Source: JADJGC01 sp964617645
GTDB lineage: Bacteria; Zixibacteria; MSB-5A5; CAIYYT01
Length of the DNA: 64,000 nucleotides
Assembly (NCBI GenBank): GCA_964617645.1
Contig: CAZTYE010000004.1
Location: 62,001 to 126,000, forward strand
Reading direction: 5' to 3'
Each line of letters opens with the position of its first letter. Position 1 is the first letter of the stretch. The translations under genes and the position numbers were made by a program. The notes under the pieces are model-generated. The model saw only the letters and a list, made by a program, of their open reading frames with translations. It did no database searches and was not told the DNA's origin. Of the stretch, positions 1 through 9,174 are shown one piece after another.

Positions 1-1
1 G

Positions 2-658
2 TTCGGCATCACCAGCCCACTCACGCCGAATGCCGCATTGGCAATCGGCACTTCCGAGGTTACGCTGCTGGAACTGACCAGCGCTTACACGACGTTCGCG
101 AATGTCGGAATCCATGTCGAACCGCGTTTCATCACCAGAGTAGTCGATCGTTACGGCAACGTGCTCGAAGAAAACAATGTATCGCCGCGCCGATCGGTGG
201 CGGACGCCGGAGAGACTTTTGTTACTCTGAGCATGTTGCGCTCGGTGATGGACGATCCGCAAGGCACGGCGGCATCGGCACGTCCGCGCGGTTTCACCCG
301 GCCGGCGGCAGGCAAGACCGGCACTTCCGACAACTTCGCCGACAACTGGTTCGTCGGCATGACACCGCAGATCACGGCGGGAACTTGGATCGGCTACGAC
401 GACAAGACCTCGATCGGCTACAATCAGGCGGGATCAACAAACGCCCTTCCCATCTGGGTGGCCTTCATGACCGCGGCACACGAAAATCTTCCGGTGGAAG
501 ATTTCATCGAGCCGGCGGGTGTAATTCATCAGACCGTTTGCGCCGAGTCCGGCAAGTTGGCGACTTCAGCGTGCGTCAGTATCTACGATGAGGTCGGGCT
601 CGCGACCAAACCACTGGAAGATTATTGCCCGTTGCATAAGGGCCGGCGCGGGTTGTAA
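2..658 (+). CDS. Class A penicillin-binding protein (PBP1A type), 3' end only
   Basis: This is the C-terminal part of a peptidoglycan glycosyltransferase/transpeptidase; the frame is open to the left window edge. The KTGTSDN box (bases 314-334) is the third conserved motif of the penicillin-binding transpeptidase fold. It is followed by the usual NWFVGMTPQ and GTWIGYD strands, a typical order for PBP1A. The SxxK and SxN motifs and the glycosyltransferase domain would lie upstream, outside the window. The protein acts in the periplasm, cross-linking peptidoglycan. The tail is short and contains cysteines but no extra domain. The family call is secure; the exact paralogue (PBP1A versus 1B or 1C) is inferred. 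Confidence 0.9.
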   Translation, partial: FGITSPLTPNAALAIGTSEVTLLELTSAYTTFANVGIHVEPRFITRVVDRYGNVLEENNVSPRRSVADAGETFVTLSMLRSVMDDPQGTAASARPRGFTRPAAGKTGTSDNFADNWFVGMTPQITAGTWIGYDDKTSIGYNQAGSTNALPIWVAFMTAAHENLPVEDFIEPAGVIHQTVCAESGKLATSACVSIYDEVGLATKPLEDYCPLHKGRRGL

Positions 659-1021
659 GCACCAATCGCTCAAGCGTAAACGTTTTCGCGAAAACCCATA
701 TTCCGTCAGCGCCGCACATTTGCGGTTCGGTCGCCAGCGTGATCCGATCTGTCCGGGAAGAAGCTCCTAACATCGACGATTTCGTGTACGAAAAAACGTG
801 GACAAGGCTCTGTATAATGCAAGGCAGACAAGACCCGTACCGACACGTAAGTCGCCGCCACCGGCGGCAGGGAGGAGGTCGAGGCAGTTCACAACCGTTC
901 GTCAGCGAGCGGGATATCGAGTTGTTCATTGTCTTAATAGCTTTAGCCCGTGTTCGGCGTTCTCCTGCGCATCAGGTCAGGGCGCCGGACCTATCAAAAC
1001 GTTCGTTCTCGGGAGGAATGA
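659..1021. other. Intergenic region, probable leader of the protease gene
   Basis: No credible gene is seen in these 363 bases. A TATAAT hexamer at 813-818 could be a -10 element for the downstream protease gene, but no good -35 accompanies it. A perfect hairpin (GCCGCC, loop ACC, GGCGGC) lies at about 852-866, followed by purine-rich sequence. A strong Shine-Dalgarno GGGAGG at 1011-1016 precedes the next start. Short open frames here have no recognisable content. Confidence 0.5.
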
Positions 1022-2053
1022 ATGACCATGCGTCACACACATGCAATGAGATTCGCTATTGCCTTTGCGCTGTTGGCCTTGGTGGCGACGACTCTGCTCT
1101 GGTCGGGCTGCGGGAATCAGAGCGCTGAAGTCACCTCGCCCCAATCAATATTGACCAGCAATTTTGCCGACCAGTTTGCCAAGGCTGTGGGAGTGCAGGA
1201 ACGTCACACAGATCGATTGATGGCCATTGATGGCGTCGTCGGCACCGGCGCCGGGATTAACGCCAGCGGTTCGCCCGTCATCAAAGTCTTCACCAAGCGC
1301 GCCAATGTCCGCAACCTACCGACGGAGTTGGATGGCGTTCCGGTGGTGATTGAGGAGACCGGTGAATTCACCGCGTTCTCACTGACCGGACGCTATCGGC
1401 CGGTGCCGATCGGCGTGTCGGTCGGCAATAACCTTGAATGCGCCGCAGGGACGATTGGCTGCGTCGTGTTTATCGGCGGACAGAAGTACATTCTGTCTAA
1501 TAACCACGTTCTCGCGCGCGAAAATCTGGCGGCGGTTGGCGAGGACATCGTGCAGCCGGGTCGTTACGACATTCAATGCGCCAACAACGTCGCGACCGAC
1601 AAGGTTGCGGACCTGACCGATTTCGAGCCGTTGAAATTCGACGGCACCAATAACTACATCGACGCGGCAGTCGCACTTTATTCGACAACCGAGGTGACTT
1701 GCGCAACACTGCCGACGTTTTATGGCTACCCTTCGGGAACGGTTGCCACTGCCGCCGTCGGCATGGCAATCAAGAAAGTCGGACGCACGACCGAGCAAAC
1801 TGTCGGCACGATAACAGCGGTCAATGTGACTATCAACGTGGGGTACACGCGCGGTACGGCCAAGTTTGTCGGTCAGATCATGACCAGCCGCAAGTTCTGC
1901 AAGTCCGGCGACTCCGGGTCGCTGGTGATCACCAACGATGGCACCAATCGTCCGGTCGCCTTGCTCTTCGGGGGCACAAAGACCGGCGAGGCCATCCTCA
2001 ATCCGATCGGTTCGGTGCTGACTCGTTTTAACGCGACGATCTGCAGCAACTGA
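1022..2053 (+). CDS. Trypsin-like serine protease, predicted lipoprotein
   Basis: A 343-aa protein with a hydrophobic N-terminal segment (about residues 10-28) and a lipobox-like LWSGC ending at Cys30, suggesting a lipid-anchored envelope protein. The chymotrypsin-fold triad is visible: His162 in SNNHVLA, Asp214 in IDAAVALY and Ser298 in GDSGS. The final strands (ALLFGG, then NPIGSVL) match the bacterial trypsin-like peptidases that resemble the plant Nal1 family. Several cysteines (140, 147, 186, 227, 293, 341) may form disulfides. The ATG at 1022 sits 5 nt after GGGAGG; the in-frame ATG at 1028 is also possible. A terminator hairpin follows. The substrate is unknown. Confidence 0.78.
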   Translation: MTMRHTHAMRFAIAFALLALVATTLLWSGCGNQSAEVTSPQSILTSNFADQFAKAVGVQERHTDRLMAIDGVVGTGAGINASGSPVIKVFTKRANVRNLPTELDGVPVVIEETGEFTAFSLTGRYRPVPIGVSVGNNLECAAGTIGCVVFIGGQKYILSNNHVLARENLAAVGEDIVQPGRYDIQCANNVATDKVADLTDFEPLKFDGTNNYIDAAVALYSTTEVTCATLPTFYGYPSGTVATAAVGMAIKKVGRTTEQTVGTITAVNVTINVGYTRGTAKFVGQIMTSRKFCKSGDSGSLVITNDGTNRPVALLFGGTKTGEAILNPIGSVLTRFNATICSN

Positions 2054-2083
2054 TCGCTCGGCATCCCTCCCCTTTTCCCCAGG

Positions 2084-2111
2084 GCCGCCGGTGACCACAA
2101 CCGGCGGCTTT
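2084..2111 (+). terminator. Rho-independent terminator of the protease gene
   Basis: A perfect 9-bp stem, GCCGCCGGT (2084-2092) with ACCGGCGGC (2100-2108), encloses a 7-nt loop. TTT then TCCTC follow, about 30 nt after the protease stop. The T-tract is short. Confidence 0.7.
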
Positions 2112-2150
2112 CCTCGTTGACTGCGCGAGCTGCTCGAAAAACGACGCGCT

Positions 2151-3926
2151 CTACCGCGGTGCGGCTGAATCGCCGAAACTCAGTCGCCGGTCGTACGGTG
2201 TGATGTCGACGATTTCGCCTTCGCGGACGCGGCGCTGCATCTCACTCCAGAATTCGACGGTGTAGATGTCGGCATGCACCGAGCGAAACGTCTCGCGCAG
2301 ACGTTCCGGCAGGCCGGAGTAGCGCTCAATCTCATCCATGAAGTAGTCATCCTGCAGCGCGACAACCCACTCTTGTTCCGATTCCATCTCCTCGAACTCG
2401 TTTTGCGGTGGCGGTTTCATCCGGAAATTCGGGCGCTCCAGCGGCCAGACGTCGTCATAGTCGAAAAGCACAACGCGGCCGCGCCGCGTGACGCCGTAAT
2501 TCCAGGCATTGAACAAGTCGGAGGGGAAAATGCCGGTGGCGGCGAGATCCTTGAGAAAGTAACCGAAATCGAGCACGACGCCGCGAATCCTCTCGGGATC
2601 CGATTCGCGCTGCAGATAAAACGGCAAGGGCACGACCTTGCGCTGGACGTACAGATGATTGATGACCACGAAGTCGCCGTCGAAGTGCACCGCGGCCTGG
2701 GCGACCAGGCGAAATTCGTCGAGCACCGACGGTTCAAAGCGCATGGCGCGAAAGCGAAGGTTTTCGAACTCCTGCGTGTCGACCAAACGCCCGACCCGGT
2801 CGCGCTTGCGCACGAGGCTGTAGCGGCGCATGACTTCGTCACGGCTGATCGATTTTTCGGTGTAATCTCCGGAGCGCAGAAAGCAGGCGCGGTCCTTAAT
2901 TACTTTGAAGACAAAGTCGTAATGCGGCAGCGTGAACACGATCATCATCGCGCCTTCGCGACCGGGAGCAAACTCGAACGGTTTGCGTGAGCGATGCACG
3001 AAACGGTGCAGGTCGCGATAAAATTCCGTTTTGCCATGTCGATTGTGACCGATGGACGAGTACAATTCCGAAAGCGGTTTGTAGGGCAAGATCGATTTGA
3101 GAAAGTCAATCACGGCCGCTACCGGCTCAGCCTCGACCTGAAAATAAGAGTGAGCGAAACTGAAGACGATGCTGACATCGCGCTCGGCCAAAAGCGCGGC
3201 GTCGACCACGATGCCTCCCTCCGTGTTGTGCAGCGGCAATACCAGCGGCAGATAGCCGTTCGGATGACAAATTCGCCCGACCAGATAAGCGACCTTGTTC
3301 CGGAAGAACGGCGAGCGAATGACTTCGATGGCGTCACAAGCGCGGTTCTGCAACGCTGACCAGAGATAGAGATCGATTTCGCGGGCAACGAGTTTGGCAT
3401 CGCGCTCGCGATGGGCGTACGGTACCGTAAACGCGTGACGACTCAGAATCTCGTCGACGATTAGTTCCGCCGAACGATCGGCCGCGTAACGATCGTAGAT
3501 GACGTGATCGGTCGCCAAAGGCGCGAATGGTCTTCCGAGCGCGAAGAACTCGATTTCGCGGTCAATCCCGACAGTTTCAAAAACCTTGCGAGTGACGGAA
3601 TTGAAATAAGTGCGCGCAATGTCGCGATTGAGGTCGGTTTCGGTGCCGGCAGCAAAGCAGCGTTTCATCGCCACCCAGAGTCCGCGGTGGCGAAGTGAAT
3701 TTCCTAAGCGCACACCGATCTTGTCGGCGGTCTCGGCAATGCTTAGCTCATACAGGTCGATACGTTCAACCGTATCGGCGCGGATGCCGCCCCAGTCACG
3801 GTCCCTGAAGCGCTGGCGGGCGCGGCGCGTGATCGCCGCGAAGCGATGCATGTAGTTTGCGAATCCGTGAAGGAGGATTTCGCACCCCGCTTTAGCGACA
3901 CCGTCATTCTCCGCAAGTCTGGCCAT
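2151..3926 (-). CDS. aceK: Isocitrate dehydrogenase kinase/phosphatase
   Basis: A 591-aa protein, the usual AceK length. In enteric bacteria AceK phosphorylates and dephosphorylates isocitrate dehydrogenase, switching carbon between the TCA cycle and the glyoxylate shunt. Family landmarks are the N-terminal GFANYMHRF and RARQRF helices, the MIVFTLPHYDFVFKVIKD strand with the expected kinase Lys341, FPSDLFNAWNYGVTRRGRVV with the expected catalytic Asp470, and LFDYDD with metal-binding Asp489. Unlike the classical aceBAK operon, no isocitrate lyase, malate synthase or isocitrate dehydrogenase gene is nearby; the upstream neighbour is cysS. No Shine-Dalgarno is seen at the ATG. A candidate promoter lies at 3974-4001. 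Confidence 0.93.
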   Translation of the reverse strand: MARLAENDGVAKAGCEILLHGFANYMHRFAAITRRARQRFRDRDWGGIRADTVERIDLYELSIAETADKIGVRLGNSLRHRGLWVAMKRCFAAGTETDLNRDIARTYFNSVTRKVFETVGIDREIEFFALGRPFAPLATDHVIYDRYAADRSAELIVDEILSRHAFTVPYAHRERDAKLVAREIDLYLWSALQNRACDAIEVIRSPFFRNKVAYLVGRICHPNGYLPLVLPLHNTEGGIVVDAALLAERDVSIVFSFAHSYFQVEAEPVAAVIDFLKSILPYKPLSELYSSIGHNRHGKTEFYRDLHRFVHRSRKPFEFAPGREGAMMIVFTLPHYDFVFKVIKDRACFLRSGDYTEKSISRDEVMRRYSLVRKRDRVGRLVDTQEFENLRFRAMRFEPSVLDEFRLVAQAAVHFDGDFVVINHLYVQRKVVPLPFYLQRESDPERIRGVVLDFGYFLKDLAATGIFPSDLFNAWNYGVTRRGRVVLFDYDDVWPLERPNFRMKPPPQNEFEEMESEQEWVVALQDDYFMDEIERYSGLPERLRETFRSVHADIYTVEFWSEMQRRVREGEIVDITPYDRRLSFGDSAAPR

Positions 3927-3973
3927 GGCTAACTTGACTTTCGCAACCTGCCGTGAAGATGGTTTAGATAGTC

Positions 3974-4001
3974 AATATAATAGGGTGAGAGCTGAAATCA
4001 A
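3974..4001 (-). promoter_or_regulatory. Candidate sigma70-type promoter for aceK
   Basis: On the minus strand, TTGATT (3996-4001) is followed by a 16-nt spacer and TATATT (3974-3979), about 48 nt before the aceK start. This suggests aceK can be transcribed independently of cysS. Seen as sequence match only. Confidence 0.5.
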
Positions 4002-4047
4002 CTCATTATTCAAAGCTTGAACTTAGTTGCGGCGACTGCGGTGAGCG

Positions 4048-5451
4048 CTACAGCTTTCGCTTCCACACCGTTCCCTGCGGTGTGTCTTCGAGGATAATCC
4101 CCTGCGCCAGCAGTTGATCGCGGATTTCGTCCGAGCGTTTGAAATTGCGCGCTTTGCGGGAGGCGATCCGCTCGGCGATCAGCGCTTCGATTTCGGAATC
4201 GAGCGCGGCTTCATCCTTGCGAATGACGCCGAGGACCGTATCGAAACCGGTCATGGTCGCGGCGACTTTCTCGGCATCGGCTTTTGAGATGCCGCCTTCG
4301 ACGATCAGGCGATTGATATCGCGGACGAAATCGAATATGGCGCCTAAAGCCGGCGAAATGTTGAGGTCATCATCGAGTCCGGCGGTGAAGCCGCTCGTGA
4401 CTCGCTCGACGTATTCATCGACCCTGCCGTCGGGGACAGCTTTCACTCCGAGCGCGAGATTGTCGACAAAGTCGCGCAGCCGCTGGACCGCTGCTTTGGC
4501 GCCTTCAATGCCGTCGAAAGTGAAATTGAGTGACGCGCGATAATGAGTCGACAAAAGCAAATAGCGGATCGCAACTGCCGGGTAACCTTTGTCGAGCAGG
4601 TCGCGCACGGTGTAGAAATTGCCGAGTGATTTCGACATCTTCTTGCCCTCGACAATCAGATGCGCGCAGTGTAGCCAGTAGTTGACGAATTTCTTGCCGG
4701 TTGCGGCTTCCGATTGGGCGATTTCGTTTTCGTGGTGCGGGAACATGTTGTCGACCCCGCCGGTGTGAATGTCGAAGCTTTCGCCGAGGTACTTCATCGA
4801 CATCGCCGAGCACTCGAGATGCCAGCCGGGGCGGCCTTTGCCGATTTCGGTCTCCCAGAAGACTTCGCCGTCGGCCTCATCCCAGCCCTTCCACAATGCG
4901 AAATCGGAGACCTGCTCTTTTTCGTATTCATCGGCAGCCACGCGCTGCGAAGCGCCGGCCTGGAGTTGATCGAGATCCATGTGGGCGAGCTTGCCGTATT
5001 GCGGGAACTTAGCGATTGAGAAGTAAATGTCGTTTCCGGCACGATAAGCGACGCCGCGATCGAGCAAGGTCTTGACCATCGCGACCATTTCCGGGATGTG
5101 TGTAGTCGCAGCCGGATAATGCTCGGCGCGTTCGATGCGGAGCGAGTCGATGTCGCTGAAGAACGCGGTCTTATAGACTGAAGTGTACTCGTCGAGGCTG
5201 ATCTTCTGAGCAATTGCGCCTTTGATCGTCTTGTCGTCGATGTCGGTCAGATTCATTACCTGAGTAACCTTGTAACCGCGATACTTCAAGTAGCGCCGCA
5301 GCAAATCCTCGAACATGTAGGCGCGGAAATTCCCAATGTGTGCGTGATTGTAGACCGTCGGACCGCAGGTGTAAAGTCGAACCTCGCCCGGATGTATCGG
5401 TTTAAACTCTTCGAGTTGGCGAGTCATGGTGTTGAAGAATTTGACGGACAT
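4048..5451 (-). CDS. cysS: Cysteinyl-tRNA synthetase
   Basis: A 467-aa class I aminoacyl-tRNA synthetase that charges tRNA-Cys. It has the zinc-site Cys29 in CGPTVYNHAH, the HIGN signature (38-41), further zinc ligands Cys214 (HLECSAM) and His239 (MFPHHENE), and KMSKS at 271-275. The C-terminus carries the anticodon-binding helices. The ATG at 5451 is chosen because AGGAG lies 6-7 nt upstream and MSVKFFNT matches family starts. An in-frame ATG 25 codons upstream would add an unconserved extension. It is the fourth gene of a minus-strand run after the TPR, nuclease and M42 genes, with about 95 nt before it. Confidence 0.96.
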   Translation of the reverse strand: MSVKFFNTMTRQLEEFKPIHPGEVRLYTCGPTVYNHAHIGNFRAYMFEDLLRRYLKYRGYKVTQVMNLTDIDDKTIKGAIAQKISLDEYTSVYKTAFFSDIDSLRIERAEHYPAATTHIPEMVAMVKTLLDRGVAYRAGNDIYFSIAKFPQYGKLAHMDLDQLQAGASQRVAADEYEKEQVSDFALWKGWDEADGEVFWETEIGKGRPGWHLECSAMSMKYLGESFDIHTGGVDNMFPHHENEIAQSEAATGKKFVNYWLHCAHLIVEGKKMSKSLGNFYTVRDLLDKGYPAVAIRYLLLSTHYRASLNFTFDGIEGAKAAVQRLRDFVDNLALGVKAVPDGRVDEYVERVTSGFTAGLDDDLNISPALGAIFDFVRDINRLIVEGGISKADAEKVAATMTGFDTVLGVIRKDEAALDSEIEALIAERIASRKARNFKRSDEIRDQLLAQGIILEDTPQGTVWKRKL

Positions 5452-5484
5452 TTGTACTCCTACGCTACTATGATGGCTACAATC

Positions 5485-5500
5485 GGGCGCATTGCCCCGC
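5485..5500. repeat. Dispersed 16-bp repeat, copy 1
   Basis: The sequence GGGCGCATTGCCCCGC recurs exactly at 9237-9252. Here it runs into a GC hairpin (CCCGCG, AAG, CGCGGG), in the gap between cysS and the M42 peptidase gene. Confidence 0.6.
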
Positions 5501-5546
5501 GAAGCGCGGGACCTGCGGCCATGCACCCGTGCGCGAGCACGTCGCG

Positions 5547-6617
5547 CTACGCCTGCGTGAATGATTTCACGGTCTTGGCGTCGAGGCGCTTGACCAGTTC
5601 TACCACCAATTTGACCGAGGCATCGTAGTCGCCGCGATGCATGACGGCATTGTGGCCGTGAATGTAGCGCACGGCCGGTCCGATCACGATGCTCGGCACG
5701 CCGGTGCGCGAAATCTGGATGCGGCTGCCGTCGGTGGTGCCGCCCTTGATCGACGACAAGTGATACTTGATCTTCAGCTTGTCGGCTGTCGCCTGCACGA
5801 AGTGGCGCAGCTTGACGTTCGGAATCATGCCACCGTCATATACCAGAATCGACGGCCCATTGCCGAGTTTCTCTTTGGCGTCGCTGAATCCGGGCGTGTC
5901 TTTGGCGATACCGGTATCCAGAACAATCGCGATGTCGGGATCGATTGCCCAGGCCGACGTTACCGCGCCGCGGCAACCAACTTCTTCCTGCACCGAGCCG
6001 ACAGCATAGACCGTGTTCGGGTGTTTCTGTTTTTCGAGCCGCCAAAGCGTTTCGATCGCCGCAGCGCAACCGAAGCGGTTGTCGATGGCCTTGGCCATGT
6101 ATATGCCCTTTTCGGCCATCAGCGTGAATTTCGAATCGGGAATGATCACATCGCCGATATTGATGCCGAGCTTCTTCGAGACATCGAACTTGCCGTGCAC
6201 GCCGACATCGATGTACATGTCGCTGACCTCGAGCACCTTCTTGCGCGCCTCCGGCTCGAGTATATGCGGCGGAGTCGAGCCGATGACGCCGAGGACAGGA
6301 CCTTTCTTACCGAGTACGATTACTCGCTGCGCCAACGCGACATGACCCCACCAGCCGCCGAGGGGCAGGAATTTAATGAAGCCATTGCCCGTGATGTCGG
6401 TGACGATGAATCCGATCTCGTCGAGATGGCCGACCACCATGATTTTGGGCGCCGTCGCGGTGCCTTTGCGCTCGGCGATGATCGAGCCCATCTTGTCATA
6501 CTGCACTTTGGCCAGCGCTTTGACGTGCTTGGCAAAGATTTCGGCAATCGCGCTCTCGTGCCCCGGAGGGCCGTAAGCATTGGTTAGTTCTTCGAGCAGA
6601 AGTTCGGATTTATCCAC
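5547..6617 (-). CDS. M42-family metallo-aminopeptidase (TET/FrvX type)
   Basis: A 356-aa cytosolic aminopeptidase of the family that forms large tetrahedral peptide-degrading assemblies. All expected metal and catalytic residues are present: His64 and Asp66 (VGHLDEIGF), Asp179 (AIDNRFG), the Glu211-Glu212 pair (VQEEVGCRGA), Asp234 (LDTG) and His320 (YIHGHN). The positions agree closely with archaeal TET peptidases. The start is taken as GTG at 6617, 7 nt after GGAGG; an ATG 27 codons upstream would bury that ribosome site in coding sequence and adds an unconserved N-terminus. It probably degrades short peptides left by proteases. It lies between the nuclease and cysS genes on the same strand. 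Confidence 0.92.
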   Translation of the reverse strand: MDKSELLLEELTNAYGPPGHESAIAEIFAKHVKALAKVQYDKMGSIIAERKGTATAPKIMVVGHLDEIGFIVTDITGNGFIKFLPLGGWWGHVALAQRVIVLGKKGPVLGVIGSTPPHILEPEARKKVLEVSDMYIDVGVHGKFDVSKKLGINIGDVIIPDSKFTLMAEKGIYMAKAIDNRFGCAAAIETLWRLEKQKHPNTVYAVGSVQEEVGCRGAVTSAWAIDPDIAIVLDTGIAKDTPGFSDAKEKLGNGPSILVYDGGMIPNVKLRHFVQATADKLKIKYHLSSIKGGTTDGSRIQISRTGVPSIVIGPAVRYIHGHNAVMHRGDYDASVKLVVELVKRLDAKTVKSFTQA

Positions 6618-6725
6618 GGCATAACCTCCAGCGGTTCCTACGCTCCCCGATTCATTTCGAGGAAGCGGTACGATAACATACTGGTCTACAATTTTCAATG
6701 CGGAATCGTTGCGGCGAGACGAGCG

Positions 6726-7379
6726 CTACGGCTTGCAGTTCCGGCAGGGGGCAAAACAGTCATTCAGGAAATCTTCTCGCGTCGGCTTGGTCACGAAATT
6801 GTGGCGGGAGTCTTCGGCGACCGCGGAGCAGCTCGGGCGATGAAACCGCCGCCGCTTGATGTTGCCGAAGTACAGGCTCTCCGGTCGTTCCGGCGCGATG
6901 CTCCAGAGGCCGACGCGCTCTCTGATCGCATTCCGCTGGGCGGCACAGAGATCCTGAAACGTGGCATCCGAAAGCTGCTCGGGGAAAAAATAAGCCACAG
7001 CGAGGCCATCCTCAATCAACCGCTCATTGACAAAAATCGTGTCGTCAACGTAGACGAACGCCAGCAATCGCTGATACCGGTCGCGTTTCTCCGGCCCGAA
7101 TTCGTAGCGGATTTGTTTGCTCGAAGCCAGTAGTTGCTGAAGTTCTACTTTAGCTTCGGTGAAGAGTGTGTCGCCTCGTTCCGGCGTGTCGATGCCCAAC
7201 AAGCGCACTTTTTCGCCCTGACTATCGGTGAAGGTGTCGCCGTCCGTAACCTGTATCGGCCCGGAGGGAGCAGGCGTTTCAGGAGAAGGTGATGGCCAGT
7301 AGACTTTCCGGCTGAGAACCGCCAAGAGAACAATGATGATGATGAGAATGAGGTATGCCGGCCGCAATCGCCGTTTCAT
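6726..7379 (-). CDS. Membrane-anchored thermonuclease with C-terminal Ada-like zinc domain
   Basis: A 217-aa protein. Residues 7-24 form a signal anchor. Residues 42-165 are a staphylococcal-nuclease-like OB fold with VTDGDTF (Asp46, Asp48), VRLLGIDTPE (Arg59, Asp64, Glu67) and a KRDRYQR basic segment, matching the calcium-dependent nuclease active site. The last 48 residues (YFGNIKRRRFH, then PSC and PCRNCKP) carry His180, Cys184, Cys212 and Cys215. This matches the small zinc module of Ada-type proteins that is often appended to secreted SNases. It is likely an extracytoplasmic nuclease. It starts 18 nt after the TPR gene and is probably co-transcribed with it. Confidence 0.88.
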   Translation of the reverse strand: MKRRLRPAYLILIIIIVLLAVLSRKVYWPSPSPETPAPSGPIQVTDGDTFTDSQGEKVRLLGIDTPERGDTLFTEAKVELQQLLASSKQIRYEFGPEKRDRYQRLLAFVYVDDTIFVNERLIEDGLAVAYFFPEQLSDATFQDLCAAQRNAIRERVGLWSIAPERPESLYFGNIKRRRFHRPSCSAVAEDSRHNFVTKPTREDFLNDCFAPCRNCKP

Positions 7380-7397
7380 TTGCCCCTCACTCGAAGA

Positions 7398-8720
7398 TCA
7401 ATAGCGCTCGCCCTGAATTCGCTCGCGCAGCATGCGCATCTCGTCGGTGTCGCGACCGTACTCCTCCGCCTCCCCGAGGTGGAAGGTCGCCTTGTGCGGG
7501 TCTTCCTGCTCCAAGTGAATCTCCGCGGCCACGATGTGCGCCGCTTGATGACTGGGATTGAGCGCAATCGCCGCGTCGATCGCTTCCCGCGCTTTGTCGA
7601 GCTGATCGAGAATCAGATGATACTCGGCGACAACGATCAACGGCTCGGAATAGGAAGGATCCAACTCCTGAGCGCGTTTCACCAACTGCAGCAACCGTTC
7701 GTCATCGGGGTGATCCGTGGCCTTCATGCGTTCGAGATAGCAATACGCTAAGCCGATGAGATAGCTTGGATCATAAGGGTTTTTGCGAATCGCCTTGAGA
7801 AATTCCTCTTGAGCCTCGTCGACGTCTTCCTTCATCAGGTAGACCCAGCCAAGCGCGAAGTTGGTCTGCGAGCTTCCCGGGTTGGAGCGAAAGGCCCGGC
7901 GGAGATGCTCTATTGCATCATCGTAACGCTGCAATTCTTTGAGCGCAAAGGCGATGCCATTCTGCATTTCGAAGTCCGCCGGACAAAAGTCCAGAGCTTC
8001 TTCAAAAGCCGTGAGCGCCAATTCGAAATGGCCTTTGGCCAGAAAGAACTGCGCCCGTTGACGCGGATCGGTTTCGAGATCCATTAACAAATGCAGGTAA
8101 CCGCCAACCTCACGATTATCGATCCCCAATTGCCAGGCCCGCTCGAAAGCATCGCGAGCCTCTTTGAATCGGCCCAGTTCCAGACAACAAAGGCCGATGC
8201 CGATGTAGGCGCGGTGGCTGTAGGTGCGCTTTTCCGTCAGGTCGCAGCGCAGAGCGCGCTCAAAGTGGAGGCCGGCCTCATCGCAGTAGCCCATGATCTG
8301 CAAGGTCTGCCCCATTTCGATCAAGTACTTGGCCGAATCAGGAAACTCTTGCAAGCAGTTTTCCAACTCCCCCCGACTGGACTTCAGGCGGCCGGAGCGC
8401 TGGAACACCAACGACCGGTGATAGTGAGCCTCCGGGGCCTCCGGATATTCCCAACTGATGAATGCTTCGCCCGGATTACGCCTGAGGAAGTTGTTGTACT
8501 CTTCGGAGGAGTTAAACATTCGCGAGCGGCTGACCCGCCGACTCATGACGCGGCTGATCGAGCGGTTGCGGGCAATGATACGCTCGGTTTCGCGGAGGAC
8601 CGAATCATAGTCGCCGTTCTCCAGCGCGAGATTGATTTGAGCGAAAGGCGCTTCAGGATTGGACATCCCCTTAACCCGCTTTACCGCCGCCTCAATGAAC
8701 TCACGCACACGCCCGAACAT
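7398..8720 (-). CDS. Tetratricopeptide-repeat protein
   Basis: A 440-aa protein built almost wholly of TPR-like helical pairs from about residue 60 to the end, for example AFRSNPGSSQTNFALGWVYLMKEDVDEA and DQLDKAREAIDAAIALNPSHQAA. It has no signal peptide or membrane helix from the chosen start. The N-terminal 50 residues are basic and contain an RVMSRRVSRSRM stretch. TPR arrays mediate protein-protein contacts; the partner is unknown. The ATG at 8720 is preferred to the ATG at 8777 because a TTGACG/TACATT promoter-like pair lies between them, which would give an almost leaderless mRNA. It is first in the run with the nuclease, M42 and cysS genes. Confidence 0.8.
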   Translation of the reverse strand: MFGRVREFIEAAVKRVKGMSNPEAPFAQINLALENGDYDSVLRETERIIARNRSISRVMSRRVSRSRMFNSSEEYNNFLRRNPGEAFISWEYPEAPEAHYHRSLVFQRSGRLKSSRGELENCLQEFPDSAKYLIEMGQTLQIMGYCDEAGLHFERALRCDLTEKRTYSHRAYIGIGLCCLELGRFKEARDAFERAWQLGIDNREVGGYLHLLMDLETDPRQRAQFFLAKGHFELALTAFEEALDFCPADFEMQNGIAFALKELQRYDDAIEHLRRAFRSNPGSSQTNFALGWVYLMKEDVDEAQEEFLKAIRKNPYDPSYLIGLAYCYLERMKATDHPDDERLLQLVKRAQELDPSYSEPLIVVAEYHLILDQLDKAREAIDAAIALNPSHQAAHIVAAEIHLEQEDPHKATFHLGEAEEYGRDTDEMRMLRERIQGERY

Positions 8721-8728
8721 ACGTTGGG

Positions 8729-8756
8729 AATGTACGACAAAGGCGAAATCCGTCAA
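8729..8756 (-). promoter_or_regulatory. Candidate promoter of the TPR-nuclease-M42 run
   Basis: On the minus strand, TTGACG (8751-8756), a 16-nt spacer and TACATT (8729-8734) end 8 nt before the ATG at 8720. A transcript from here would have almost no leader. Confidence 0.4.
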
Positions 8757-9174
8757 GATTAAATCGTATAGTATCATTAGTACTATGCCGGTTCCGGATA
8801 GAGGGAGTTCCTGTAAGGCCCTGATCTTATTGGTGAAATCGACTGACGAGCTGCTTCTGTAAATCTGATCGACAGATAATTCGGGGCCCGCTGGCGGGGG
8901 GTCGCAGTCGTTTCCGGAGCAGAAAATAGTATTATTAATTATACATTTCCCGATTCTGAATTGCGCGTTACTAATTGGTTCCGCATCGATGGTGAATTCG
9001 TCGGTCTTCGATCGTATGGGTTAGTGCTTGGAAGATAGGGGGTTGAGTAGTTTCGGGGGTGATGTTAGGTTTTCGGTGAGGTCGCGGGTGAATGTGTCAA
9101 GCTCGCCCTTGGAGATATTATTATTAGTAATATTTGATTTGGGCAGGGCAGTGGATTGAGCGTTAACATGGGGC

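Noticed and set aside
739..1128. 129-aa frame spanning the leader of the protease gene
   Set aside because: It overlaps the start and signal peptide of the protease, lacks a ribosome site and has no family.
5637..6587. 316-aa plus-strand frame opposite the M42 aminopeptidase gene
   Set aside because: The minus strand carries every M42 metal-binding residue; this is a shadow.
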